A DNA stretch of 64,000 nucleotides, from NCBI GenBank assembly GCA_037367405.1, contig JAZKJV010002331.1, forward strand, positions 146,842 through 210,841. The letters are read 5' to 3'. Position numbers and translations under genes: made by a program. The notes beneath the pieces were generated by a model. The model was not told the origin of the DNA and did not search any database. It saw only the letters and a program-made list of their open reading frames with translations. This DNA comes from Ottelia alismoides (Eukaryota > Streptophyta > Magnoliopsida > Alismatales > Hydrocharitaceae). Below, piece after piece: positions 12,952 through 23,754 of the stretch; position 1 is the first letter of the stretch; every line of letters starts with the position of its first letter.

Positions 12952-13159
12952 AGCTACTCCAACTGCTTTTCTTTTTTGTTTCTAGTCCTTTAACCGAAAC
13001 AAACATTATGCTAATTTTTGTACTTCATGTAGGTGTACTCGCATGTACTAAATATCGTGACCCCTAAAACTTTCCTTATTATTTTTTTAATGATTTTAAT
13101 ATATGTCCTGTGAGGTGATTGCCCCTTTTTATGAATTAAACGATCTTTTGTCCCAAATT

Positions 13160-13330
13160 TTTTTTAAATATAAAACTTAGCTAAAAAATGGTTTTCCATA
13201 AAACACAATTGATGTCACAACTCAATCTTTACTTCCACCTCACCCCCTCAACCGCAGCACCAACCCCGACCATCACTTCTCCAGCACTCCCCCTAAAACA
13301 CCACCGAGCTCTCTCCCCACATCCCTCCCC
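13160..13330 (+). promoter_or_regulatory. Putative TATA-like element and C-rich 5' leader of the CCDC47-like gene
   Basis: An AT block containing tttaaatataaaac at about 13163-13176 is followed by a C-rich, purine-poor stretch up to the ATG at 13331. This is the expected layout of a plant core promoter and 5' untranslated region, but no transcript evidence can be read from the sequence. Confidence 0.3.
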
Positions 13331-14318
13331 ATGGCGAAGTCCTCCTACCCCCGGCGCGTCCTCCGCGTCTTCACCCTCCAGTTCCTTCCGCGCTCCGACG
13401 CCTTCCTCTACCTCGTGGCCGTCCTCTCACTCCTCTCCCTCCTCACCAACCTCCTCAGCCCCCGCTCCGCCCTTGCCTCCTCCCCCCACCACTTCGAGGG
13501 CTTCGACTCCGACTTCGACGCCGAGGACGACCCCGACGACCTCCCCTCCTCCCCCTCCCCCTCCCCTCCTCACACCCCCCTCACTCCGGAGTCCCACCAC
13601 GGCCCCCCTCCTCCTCCTCCCCCCCTCCCCCTCCCCCCTCCGTCCCCGACTGGGACGAGGACGAATTCGAAGGCTTCGACTCCCCCACCCCCGATCCCCT
13701 CCCCGATGCCTCCCCCGATGCCGTCCCCGACCCCGTCCCGCAGCCCCCGCTACCTGAACCCAAGTCCTTCCCCAAGTCCTACACCATCGAGATCGCCTGC
13801 ATCGGCTTCCTCATCACCTTCTCCATCAACTACTTCTCAGGTAAGCTCCAGAATGAGAAGATTGCACTTGCGTGGGCTGAGAAGTTCGCAACCAAGGACT
13901 CCATTTTTGTCAAGAACTTCATGGCAAAGACGACGCTCCGCTTCTTCTCAAGGAAGGTAATGACGTCTTCAAATTCTACGCCAGCGGGCGGAGGTTCTGC
14001 CAGGGGATGCTGGCCACCATGGAGATGAAGAGCCGGCACGACCTCATCGCCAGGATCTTCGACCTCCTGATGCCCAAGCCGGACTCCATCACATTCGAGG
14101 TCATCATGAACGACGATGCAATGGATCATGTGGTGTTTGCACTCGCGAGGAAGAAGCTGGCCAGGGCTATGCACAAGGAGGAGGTGGATCTGCAAAAGTA
14201 CACGACTTTGGTTGCAGCTCCGCCCTCGGGGAGGAAGTGGGTGCCGGAGGAGCTCATGGTGGTGACCGAGTCAAAGGAGGCTGCAGGGGATATGCTTACG
14301 GATACAGTGCTTGATCAG
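13331..14318 (+). pseudogene. CCDC47: CCDC47 (DUF1682) homologue, first exon, frame-disrupted
   Basis: CCDC47 is an ER membrane protein of the PAT/multipass translocon complex that aids membrane-protein insertion; plant homologues are annotated as DUF1682 proteins. Three frames are needed. Frame 2 (13331 to about 13600): MAKSSYPRRVLRVF, a hydrophobic segment near residues 25-50, then HFEGFDSDFDAEDDPDD. Frame 1 (13642-13920): VPDWDEDEFEGFDS, a transmembrane stretch IEIACIGFLITFSINYF, then LAWAEKFATKDSIFVKNF. Frame 3 (13929-14318): DDAPLLLKEGNDVFKFYASG, MEMKSRHDLIARIFDLL, GRKWVPEEL, ending LTDTVLDQ at a cag|gttagt splice donor. The first shift lies in a C-rich tract; the second coincides with loss of about eight expected codons. 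The C-terminal part (further core and the Lys/Glu-rich coiled tail) was not found downstream to 22 kb. It is either a decayed gene fragment or a gene with assembly errors and a distant second exon. Confidence 0.75.
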
Positions 14319-14975
14319 GTTAGTTTACAGTTTTTCATTTTGCTTAATTGACTATATGTTTACAAGATCTGTTGCATTGTAGTGGAAATTGATAGGCATA
14401 CTTAATTAGCAGCAACATAAACTTAGCTAGAGAATTTAGAATTTATTTATTTGATTGATCAAGTGAATTATGTTGTCGTTGTTCTTTATATGCTTATTTG
14501 TGAATATATGGAAGCAAAGTCTTCAGGAAATTCAGGGAAGAACAGTACAAGTGTGGACAGTGGATCCATAGACAAATATGAGCCTGCTGAGAGACCTCCC
14601 TGTGTCGAAGGTTAGGAAATGTACTATGAACAGAAGAACCAAAGAATTTTCTATATTATTTAAGGTTATGGTATTTAAAGGCACTTTCTTGGGATTAGGA
14701 CATCTGCATGTGAAGTTGAGATTCACATGAAATAGCTAGGTGCATTCCTCTCTAGGTTTGCTTCATTCTTTTTGTGACCAAGTCTCAACTAAATTGCAGT
14801 GTAAAGAGAATTTTTAAGCAGTATGTTATTACCAACGAGGTATAGAGTTGGGCAAGCTCTTCAATGTTATCTTTGCTAGACGGCAAAAATATGGGATTAT
14901 ATGTGATTTCCCTCGAACAAAAATGAAAGAACTTTTATGTATATAGATACATGATATCCTAGTAAATATATCTAG
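14319..14975 (+). other. Presumed intron 1 of the CCDC47-like gene
   Basis: Starts with the gttagt donor; AT-rich and without coding signal. No acceptor followed by the expected next exon was found before the Mutator-type element at 14976. Confidence 0.4.
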
Positions 14976-15178
14976 GGATATTTACACCCATAACCCTGAG
15001 TAATTTCGTAATTACCCTGGAAACCCTCGATAAATACGAATTACACACATGACCCTGAATAATGCTTAACCTTTACATGGCATAACCCTGTGTCAAGTTC
15101 CGTCTTAATTCTCCGTTAAGTCTAACGGAAAGGCATATGCTGACAATTTTGCCCTTCAAGACAGATCATATTTATAAC

Positions 15179-15569
15179 TAATGTTGTAAAAGTCACCCGA
15201 CTAGCCCGACTAGTAGGTCCGACTAGTCTAGTCAGTGGGGTGGCCGACCGAGTACCTACTAATTCCGACTAGGTCCACTAGTCAACAAGTTTTTGCTTGG
15301 AGATACCATATTTTTTATTTTTTATAGAAATAAACTTATTCTAATATGCTTAATGTTTTATTTAAATTCAATTACTTCTTTTGATTCATTATGATAGTAA
15401 AAAAATATGTAAATCTATGCAAGTATATAATAATATATGTATAAAAATGATTTATATTTTTAAAATATCAAAGCCGATTGAAGCCCGACTAAATCCGATT
15501 GATCGTCCGACTACCGATTAATCCTTAGTCAGTAACCCAACCGACCGACTACCGACTTTTGCGACCTTG
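15179..15569. mobile_element. hAT-type MITE nested in the MULE
   Basis: Flanked by a perfect 8-bp direct repeat tttataac (15171-15178 and 15570-15577), the hallmark of hAT elements. Imperfect terminal inverted repeats: left taatgttgtaaaagtcaccc, right (reverse complement) caaggtcgcaaaagtcggtc. Subterminal regions are rich in cgacta and gactag repeats in both orientations. No coding capacity. Confidence 0.85.
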
Positions 15570-15639
15570 TTTATAACATAGTACCATTATATGATGTTAT
15601 TCGAGAGAGGAGGGAGGCTGAGGAAGCTTCCCTCCCTTC

Positions 15640-16330
15640 CTCCTGCTCACATGGCGTCTCCCGCCGAACTCTCGTGCCGTCGCACCTGCAAGCCCTCCCC
15701 CCCCGCGCGCCGTCGCACCTGCAACTCCTCCTCCCTCGCACCTGCGAGCCCACACTCCTCCCCACGCGCCACCGCATCTGCGAGCCCACCTCCCGCGCCG
15801 TGCACTGCAAGCCCTTGCCCTCCCCCCGCGCCCCCGCACCTGCGAGCCTTGCCTCCTGCGCCGCTGCACCTGCAAGCCCTCCCCCTCTCCCCGCACCCTC
15901 GCACCAGCGAGCCCTCCCCCTCCCCCCACGTCCCTGCGAGCCCGCACACCTCCCCCCATGCGAGCCCGCCTCCCCCGCGCCGCACCTGCAAGCCCTCCCC
16001 CCCCCTCCCCCCCACCCGTGCCATCGCACCTGCAAGCTTTCCCCCTCCCCGTGCACCCCTTGCCTCCTGCGTCGCCGCACCTGCGAACCCTTCCCTGCCG
16101 CCGCACCTGCAAGCCCTCCCCCTCCCCCTGCTCCCCCGCACCTGCAAGCCTGCCTCCCGCGCCGCCTCACCTGGAAGCCTTCCCCTCCCCTCGCGCCGTC
16201 GCACCTGCAAGCCTTCCCCTTCCCCCCGCGCCCCCGCACCTGTGAGCCTTGCCTCCTGCGCCGCCGCACCTGCAGCCCTCCCCCTCCCCCTCCCCCCACG
16301 CCCCGAACCTACAGGACCGCGCCCTCTCCC
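15640..16330. repeat. GC-rich minisatellite
   Basis: Irregular tandem copies of a unit built on cgcacctgcaagccctcccc, with variants such as cgcacctgcgagcc, separated by C-rich spacers. Unit length varies (about 24-60 bp). All six frames stay largely open, giving Pro/Cys/His-rich or Gly/Arg-rich phantom ORFs of 170-280 codons that I do not regard as genes. It is by far the most GC-rich part of the window. Confidence 0.8.
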
Positions 16331-16798
16331 CCCATCGTCAGCCCCTCACTGCAAGAGTCCCATCCCCAATCCTTCCTGGAAGCCCTGCGACCAACATGTT
16401 TTGCCTTTTTTTCTTGAACTTTTGATTAATCCTGACCGTTAGATCGTGTCTCGATTAGATTAACTCATTCATGTAGTTGATTTAATGAACAAAACTAACG
16501 GAAGGTTACGAGTGTAAAACCGGAGCATTTATTCAGGGTCATGTGTGTAATTTGTATTTATCGAGGGTTTCCGGGGTAATTACAAAATTACTCAGGGTTA
16601 TGGATGTAAATATCCATATATATGTATATATGGATATAGTTAATAAAATTATATCAATCAATTCAATATGAAAAATAAAATGTAAATGCATCTAAACACT
16701 TATTAACCCTTTCTTTGTTATAGTAATGCAGATTAGATTGCAAAGTAGACTGACCTTCGAGCAGAGCATTTTGTTTGATTATCATATCTTGGCTAAAG

Positions 16799-16930
16799 AG
16801 ACTATACGAAGGGATCTTAGCTTTTTGGATATAAGTCCGAGATTGACCCAAGATAGATCTGAATGGAGGCGAAGAATCCATGTAGCCGACCCTACTTAAT
16901 TGTGGGAAAAGGCTTTGTTGTTGTTGTTGT
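16799..16930 (+). mobile_element. 5'-truncated RTE-type LINE tail with 18-bp target duplication
   Basis: A 132-bp insert between two perfect copies of atcatatcttggctaaag (16781-16798 and 16931-16948). The insert ends in (ttg)n, the characteristic short tandem tail of plant RTE elements, and matches the 3' end of the RTE copy at 36944-37383 (gattgacccaagatagatct, then gaccctacttaattgtggga). It is a last-exon tail only and makes no complete protein. Confidence 0.92.
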
Positions 16931-16948
16931 ATCATATCTTGGCTAAAG

Positions 16949-18610
16949 TGTTTTTATTTGGAGAATGGACATAGTACAGCCTACATATATCACTGAGTAT
17001 ATGTTGTCTTGAGAACTGCACTTGCTTATGTGAGCATCTTAGCCTACTGTTTAATTTGAGAGAATGGAAGCAAGAAGTTCTTTCTCTATCTTGTGCAGAT
17101 TATAAGCATTGCACTGTTGAGTTTCATGCAAAATTGTTGTGGATGTATCTTCGGTAATATCTCTTCCCCGTGATGCACAAGCAATTGCAAGACTGAACCT
17201 GCTTTTACGATGTTGCTGCCCCATGCCTTTAACCATTTAGTAATTGTCATGCTAACATTATCTAGCTTGAGGAGAGTGGTAAAATGTTTGTGCACACCAT
17301 GCCAATAAGAAAGAAAGAAAACTACATGGTCTTTGGTCAGAGTCTCCCAACTTTCTTAGTCTTGCCTTACATTGTCTAGATAACTGAAATTGTATTTTCT
17401 GCTATTACATCTCATCATCCTGTTTCATAGATCCTATATCTTAATTCCTACATACCATCTTATTATTCTTGGTCTGTTTTGGTTGTTCTGTGCATATATT
17501 TTGTGCTCCCATGTTCTAATTATCATCAGAGTGTTCTTTCATCTGTTTAATATTCCCTACTTAGACGTGTTTGGGAGCAAAGAGGTCATGTAGCCTACGC
17601 AGAAATTCAAAAAGACTTGCCTGTTTTGTAGCTTTCCCCATTTACAGTTTGCATGACTTATCAAATCTATCTTGCATAGTTATGGGATAGTCAAAGTCCA
17701 TAGCTTTCTTGTAATTTTCATTAATATACAAATCAAGAGATCTAAAAACTAGGAAGTACAATGAATCATATGGTGCCAGTCTGCCAGTCTGCCAGATACC
17801 TCGGGGATTTCAAACTCTTTGCTGAGTTTCCTCTGTGAATATTTTCTCTTTATTTATGGGAAACTCATTAGTTTCTTGCTTATTGGTTCACTCTGCTGCG
17901 TGTGGGCGAGGAAAATTCAATACAAACAACATTAGCAATATGGATTAACTTCCCAAGTCACACCTCATTATCTCCACTCCACTGTAACATTCATCGTCAA
18001 TACCAATAACCACCAGGAGTCCAGTTACTGGTGGTCGATTTCCTTTTGTGATCAATCCATACTTATATATAACCCTATTGATATAGAGAAACACTCTTTA
18101 AATGCAAAGCTTCTCATAAAAAATCTTTCTAGATGCAAATTAATATCTTATAAATATATATTGCTCTTGAAAATAGACACCAGTTATAATATGGAAAAGT
18201 AAAAAGTAGAAGAGCTCCTTTTTTAGTGCATGACCATGTAAGCTGAAAACATGCTAAAAACTAATGACATTGACAAAGTATGTGATTCCACAACTTTTTA
18301 TGAAGTCGAGAAGTTTTCATAGATATTAGATATAAGGCAGTCTGGATGCTATTGCTCCGTAACAGCTTATCTTTCAGGAGTCAATCTATATCTTGATCGT
18401 CGTGTATACCACAACTTCGTGGGTCACTTAGAGTGGTTGATTTGGTTTTTTTGCAGTTTGCGTCCTTGGACAACAACAATTAAGCCATTTTTTTACTTCA
18501 AGTGGGATTTGTATATGTTGATTCTTTGCTTCTAAATATATCTAATTTGGGTCATACCCGGGCTTAGATCCAGATAATACATCTCCTTCTAATAGTCTCT
18601 TACTAACATT
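16949..18610. other. Unassigned AT-rich DNA
   Basis: No convincing gene. Two overlapping minus-strand frames at 17051-17295 match no family I recognise. No continuation of the CCDC47-like gene was found. Confidence 0.4.
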
Positions 18611-18616
18611 TCTTCG

Positions 18617-18870
18617 GTCTTCTTTGTGGGTTGAAATTTTGTCGAAATTCGATGATATTCCCATGAAATGTCAGTTTCACCGACTTGGCGAAATGTCACT
18701 GGCACTGTGAAATTTGTCCGTGCCCCAAGTCTCTTCAGGAATCAGTGCTTGTTGTGTAAAATTTTGGCCGATATCGATGAAATGTTGGTGGCATGCCATC
18801 GAAATTTCGTTTCCTCATGTCAGCAACATTGGGTCGAAATCGATATTTGAGGCCACGGTCTCTACCGATC
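18617..18870. repeat. Degenerate MITE-like repeat with GAAATTTCG motifs
   Basis: Contains repeated gaaatttcg, cgaaat and gatatcgatgaaatg phrases and ends in gatatttgaggccacggtct, which resembles the caaatttgaggccatgg end of the MITE family at 26245, 38190 and 53326. No clean terminal inverted repeat or target duplication could be read, so it may be an old member of that family or a relative. Confidence 0.4.
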
Positions 18871-19284
18871 GCTCTGATAAGGTTCTCTTCTAACTCTAAC
18901 TTCTCACACCTTCGATCTTTTATCTGATACCCTTAATACAAATTTGATCCTTCTTTCTATGGACACACATTCACTAGAGCCTCTTGATCTCAACGTACAT
19001 GCATTCTTTGAACATCTACTGGCTACAGCTAACTTCCCAACACTCACTACCATAAAGCATTGCAAGTATCACTAGCAACCTTGTAGTAATTTCTTTTGAG
19101 TTTCAAGGATATGTTCTTATTACAAGGAAAACTTGAAGCTCATCTCCATTTCATCCATCCTTCTTTGATTTTGTGAGTAACATTTTCATGAATTTTCTCC
19201 ATTCCTTTAAAAGATTGAAGTCATTGTTCTTTGGAATAACATGCATTTCAAGCTTTATCTCTTTCACATCTATAATACCCCAAG

Positions 19285-19965
19285 GTTCAGGAAAGCGGTA
19301 TGCGTATGCGTTCGGACATGCCACTGAATACTGAATAAACTGTATGCGGGGGCATATGCGGGGTATATGCAAGTCTGTGCGGTTTTTTTAATTATTTATT
19401 AATATGAAATAAATATCTATAAATAACATTACTACTGAATTTATGTATCAAATTGGAGTTAAAGAAGATCTAAGAAAAATGGTTAATGTTATATGGTTGA
19501 GTAGATGCTTTTAATTTCCTAACAAAAAAATTAGCCATAAAAACTTTACATATTAGATGAATCATTTTTTGAGATCACATATTAGATGATTCATAATAAC
19601 AAAACTTCAATACACATGCATGCACTATGTGAGCAAAACCTCAATCGATATATATATTAAAATATTTGATGATATATTGCATATACTCAAGAAAATAATA
19701 CATGAGGAAAACATAAACATTGCATACACATAATGGTATAATGCATTGCATATTCTCACAACTGAATGTAGGAAGAGGTGGAGCTACGAAAGTAAGCAAT
19801 TAACTGAGAGGATTGGAGCTGCTAAGCACCTAACTGAGAGGATTGGAGCTGCTGGAGCCGTATCGGGGTCTGAGGGGAGAGGGGATGCATAATGCATCGA
19901 TTCATAAAATCGGTTCGGTCTGCACAGGCATATGCAGCCCGTGCGGCCAATTTCATGAACAGTGA
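19285..19965. mobile_element. Possible hAT-like non-autonomous element
   Basis: The left part (caaggttcaggaaagcggta) and the reverse complement of the right end (cactgttcatgaaattggcc) are loosely similar, and both subterminal regions carry tatgc/gcata-rich repeats (gtatgcgtatgcg, gcatatgcagcccgtgcgg). The interior is AT-rich and non-coding. No matching 8-bp flanks were found, so boundaries are approximate. Confidence 0.4.
19792..19853 (+). repeat. Two-copy tandem repeat, about 31 bp
   Basis: aactgagaggattggagctg occurs twice in tandem with flanking ctaagc/ctggag context, giving two units of roughly 31 bp with two or three differences. Confidence 0.8.
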
Positions 19966-22219
19966 TGCTCTCTAAAGCTTGATTCCATCTCCTCTCTCAT
20001 TCATTTAACAATGTCATATGCCTCCAAGTAGCACACACAAGGCACCTTCCCCCTGTATGTGCTTTGTTAATTCATCCATAACTTGGGTAAAAAGGTAACA
20101 ACTCAGAGCGTTGATCCTTTGTGCAAACCAATACTGGTATCAAATTGATCGGTCTGACTAGTTGAAGTATTTTTGCAAGTCGTATTCATGCAAGTTGTTG
20201 CTTGGCTATAATCTCTTAGGACATTGATGCTTAAAAAAGTTTTTAATGAAATGGTGGATGGTTACTCTCCTCTACTAAAGACCAATTGACTTTGTAATAG
20301 TGCTTGCTCGCTTCTGTCAAATACCCATGGACTTTTTTTTTGTGAGGATTCCTTTTTTTCATCCTCTTCACCTCCAATGGCCATTTGAAATTTCACCTAC
20401 CGACCCCTATTCCCCAGTAACTGGCAAATACCCATGTCTCCAAACAATCCTTCTTAAACTCATGTTGCCACAGTCTATTACGTCTGTCTCAAGTTGTCAA
20501 GCGACATGTAGATCATAACCCATAATTCGCTCACCTATAAGAGTCCTCACAATTAAATGGCACTACTTTGTGGCCCTCAACTCAGCTTGCAACTATTTTT
20601 ATTTGAACCAAAAAAGGGGGAAATACTCGTGATTGGTGCTCACCCCAAATTTCTCGAGTAGAAACCTGGCAAGCTGGCTTGCTGGTAATCTCTGATGGGT
20701 GATGCTGTGATGGCAAGAACACACATATATAGGAGAATTTTTCAACGAGATTGTATTTTTGGTCTTTTGAAAAGCTACTCTTCTCAACTGTTTATTTGAT
20801 TAAAGATTGTAAATATCAAATTTGTAAGAATATTAATATACTTAAAAAGGAAAACAAAGATCTTTGGGAAAAAAATTAAGTTGGTTATGCAGCCACCTTA
20901 TATAGGTAAAACCAATACATCTGCACAGTACAGTAAAACCAATACATTTGCACAGTACAGCTTGATTTTTTTATGATCCTCGGTTGCTTTTTGGAAACCA
21001 GAACGTACCAACCTCATCGAGTCATCGGAATGATTCACACATGGGAGACTTCAATGATGACTTTTTTTATTTTAGAAAAGTCAATCATCTCAACCATTAA
21101 TTTGATGAAATTTTTGTAAAAGTAAAATATAGACTTTGCGGGAAAAAAAGATATGCTGTAACCAATGTTGATAACATGATGCGTGTCAAGGTGCTAAGGG
21201 TCCAAAATGTTTTAAATACTAGGCGCTCGCCCCAAAAAGCAAATGCTAAAATATTAGGCATATATACATTCATGTATATATGTATATATAACCATAAATA
21301 CATATTTTGATGGATAATTTAATAAATATTCTCAGTTTTAGGAATATCTAACACTGTTTTCAGTTCTAGTTGGAATTCTTGGAGTTTTGCGGTCCATCTT
21401 CTTGAGAGTGTGAGGGTGAAACTGGTTGGCCTTGCAGGGCTATTTGGTTGGCTTGGGATGGGTTGACACGTAAGGGAAATCGTGCTTTGGTTGCAAATGC
21501 ACTAATACATGCAAATATTCCAAAGGAGTCTTCCTGTACTTCTGATTTGGGTTTTAATTAATATTTCTTTCTAGATGTGCACCTTCCATGGGTGCCCACC
21601 GTCCCGCCTTATAAAAAATATATATTCAGTTCCAGCATCAATTAATCAGTCCAAACACACAATATTAAATCATTGGGTGATTATATGGATGCCAATCAAA
21701 CAAAATGCAGTATTTACCTTGATAATCTGTCCTAAGAGCTAAGAATATACAAACAATCTTTTTACAGTATATATTTGTTAGGCTATAAGTTTATATAAAT
21801 CCCAAGTAGAATAACCTTCCTTTTTTAGAGTAAAAAAAGAGAGTAGCCGATTCAAAAAAAATAGTAGCCTTCTTTAATGCAGTAGTGGTTACAATACTAG
21901 TAGTTAAAGGTCAAGAACCAATCTCGTCTTTTGAAAAGGGTTTGATTTTGTGCATCCTTGTCACCTTCAAGAGCCTAATGACCTTTCCTTTTATATTATC
22001 TCCTTCATCAACCTTAGTGACCCTCTACTACCACTTTTGTTGCTTATACACTGGATTCTTGATTATCAGATTTCAAGGCACATTTATTGAAAAACACTCT
22101 CGAAAAGCTCAACACGTGCAAGAAAATCCGAGCTCAAATTCTTCCAATGAGAAAAAAATAGGCCAAGAACATCTGCCAATTAGAACATGAGTTTTTGAAC
22201 TTGACTTCAAGTTTCAATT
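19966..22219. other. Unassigned AT-rich DNA
   Basis: No gene visible. Two stretches (about 20750-20890 and 21040-21170) are loosely similar to each other (tgaaaagctactcttctcaa versus agaaaagtcaatcatctcaa, each followed by a gggaaaaaaa stretch), suggesting diverged copies of one short repeat. Confidence 0.35.
20907..20961 (+). repeat. Two-copy tandem repeat, 27 bp
   Basis: The unit containing aaaaccaatacatctgcaca is repeated directly with a single c/t change. No wider significance is apparent. Confidence 0.8.
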
Positions 22220-22388
22220 CATCCCATTTATTTTGTTACCGGTATATTTCTCTTTATTTATTTATTGAATTATGTAACCCTTCGGGATCTTTTATTTAAT
22301 TTATCTTTTTTGGCTTTCTTGGGTTTCACACTATATAAGAAATCCTAGAGCCCTTAAATAAGACAAGTAATGCATTCTCTTCTCCACA
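22220..22388 (+). repeat. Copia-1 5' LTR
   Basis: Aligns with 25213-25389. Contains the TATA-like actatataagaaatcctaga and one cccttcggg motif near 22279. Ends ...ctccaca directly before the primer-binding site. Confidence 0.75.
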
Positions 22389-22402
22389 TGGTATCAGAGC
22401 CA
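22389..22402 (+). promoter_or_regulatory. Copia-1 primer-binding site
   Basis: tggtatcagagcca is complementary to the 3' end of initiator tRNA-Met, the usual primer of plant Copia elements. It abuts the 5' LTR. Confidence 0.9.
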
Positions 22403-22707
22403 CGGTCCTATAGTGGAACTTATACCTAAAACCTACTGCCACCACCAACCCCAGTCCTCTTTGAGCCTTATGCATGTCCTTCCTCGTTTAAGAGTCCCGT
22501 GCGAGACTTCGATGGGTTCCCCAGACCTACACTAGTGCTACCCACCGTCACCTAGGCGCCATCCAATGGCCAATGCTACCCTAACGTCGCCCATGCCTAC
22601 CCTAGTGCCGCCCAAGCCTACCCTAGCGCTACCCAGCGTCGCCCAGGCCAACTACATGTGTAGTTAATCTTAGAATGATACTCCTGTGATATCTACATAT
22701 TGGACCT

Positions 22708-23230
22708 ATGACGCGAGACTATACTGAGACCAAACCCTTGTACATTGTGTCTTTTATGATGGTACAATGGAATTCTATCAAACTCAAGGGCACATATAAC
22801 TACGCACTCTGGTCTCGGGCCTTCAAGATGTTCGTCAACGATCAGGGAACTTCTATTACTCACCCAATGAAAGTTCCACAGAATTCTACTCCAAGGGAGA
22901 TTACTTCTACTATGCATTTAGCTACTACCTCAGATACTGTAGCCAACTCTCCATCTACACTTAGCATCAATCTGGATCATTGTCTCCACTGTGTCTACTC
23001 ACTTGATTGGAGAAGGTAGTTTTTTAGATATCTTCTCAACCCTCTTCCACTGTGAAGTCAGTTCGAGTAGTCAACAATGCTTATTCTTCTATTACGACCA
23101 CTGGGACTACAAAGTTCTCCATACTCAGGCTCTTTGGTGTTTACTACATATCAGATTTTCCTCAGAGCCTCTTATTAGTTCTTAAAGTATGTGTTGAATT
23201 GAACTGTCGAGTTATTTTCTCTCTTATATC
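22708..23230 (+). pseudogene. Copia-1 gag and protease remnants
   Basis: 22759-22860 encodes IKLKGTYNYALWSRAFKMFV, the N-terminal gag signature also present in Copia-4 (IKLKGTGNYVLWFRSFMVFI). It then jumps to the protease region (WIIVSTVSTHLIGEG near 22973) and on to pre-integrase text (NCRVIFS near 23206), so the zinc knuckle and most of gag are deleted. The catalytic D-S/T-G is absent. Confidence 0.7.
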
Positions 23231-23266
23231 CTAGAGAGACACCCTTTTCGCTCCCATTAATGATTT

Positions 23267-23488
23267 TTGGTTACGTTGTGTTTGTTCATAATGTCCAGAG
23301 TTCAGCCACATTATCTTTTCATGCTATCAAATGTTATTCTTGGCTACTCTCACACTCAAAAGGGATACATGTGTTATGAGTCTTATGACCCTACTGGTCA
23401 TCGTTACTACATTTCTGCTGATGTCACTTTCTTTGATCAGACTTGCTACTTTACTCTGGCTGTCAGTGACTTAGTGACATACCCTTAG
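23267..23488 (+). pseudogene. Copia-1 integrase C-terminal fragment
   Basis: One open frame reads ILGYSHTQKGYMCYE, then RYYISADVTFFDQTCYF, matching the conserved Copia integrase tail (GYS-TQKGYRCYDP, RYY-S-DVTFFE). The DDE catalytic core that should precede it is deleted between about 23230 and 23267. Confidence 0.8.
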
Positions 23489-23754
23489 AGCTCTCGCCAT
23501 ACCCACTGTCTACAAAAGGAAACACATCCATATTTTCAGGATGATGCGCCATCTTCTAGTGTCCCCACCACTGCAGCTCCAGATGCTCCACTAGAACTCC
23601 CTATAGATATGTGACAGACAAAAAGGCAATGCACTATACATCTTATGTCACATTTACTTCCATTGATAGTCTATCATGCAGTGACAGGTGATTTGCATAT
23701 GCTTTTATGGCTATTACTATTCCACGTAATCATTACATTGCATTGCATGATTAT

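Larger units (their letters stand above)
14976..16616. mobile_element. Mutator-type TIR element with GC-rich minisatellite interior
   Basis: Long inverted repeats of about 110 bp bound the block. The left arm starts ggatatttacacccataacc and continues through ctgagtaatttcgtaattac to acacatgaccctgaataa. The right arm, reverse complemented, starts ggatatttacatccataacc and follows the same order with only a few differences. Long TIRs without a transposase are typical of non-autonomous MULEs. The flanks (atatatcta left, atatatatg right) match at only six or so of nine positions, so the target duplication is uncertain. The interior holds a nested hAT MITE (15179-15569) and a C/G-rich tandem repeat (15640-16330). 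Confidence 0.75.

Noticed and set aside
13188..13757. 189-codon Pro/Ser/Thr-rich ORF in another frame over the CCDC47-like exon
   Set aside because: Shadow of the C-rich exon. The alternative frames give family-matching protein; this one gives only low complexity.
15571..16442. Long overlapping ORFs (170-283 codons) on both strands
   Set aside because: They are all in the GC-rich minisatellite, occur in most frames at once and have only repeat-derived composition (Pro/His/Cys or Gly/Arg). They are stop-poor because of base composition.
14976..16616. A firm 9-bp target duplication for the MULE
   Set aside because: The flanking AT-rich 9-mers agree at only about six positions; chance similarity in AT-rich DNA is likely.
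17045..17295. Two overlapping minus-strand frames of 61 and 69 codons
   Set aside because: Different frames, no recognisable domain, no neighbouring exon signal. Not enough to call a gene.
21361..21600. Possible LINE 3' end (text ending near ccatgggtgcccacc followed by an A-rich stretch)
   Set aside because: The resemblance to LINE tails is weak and no motif or target duplication could be read.
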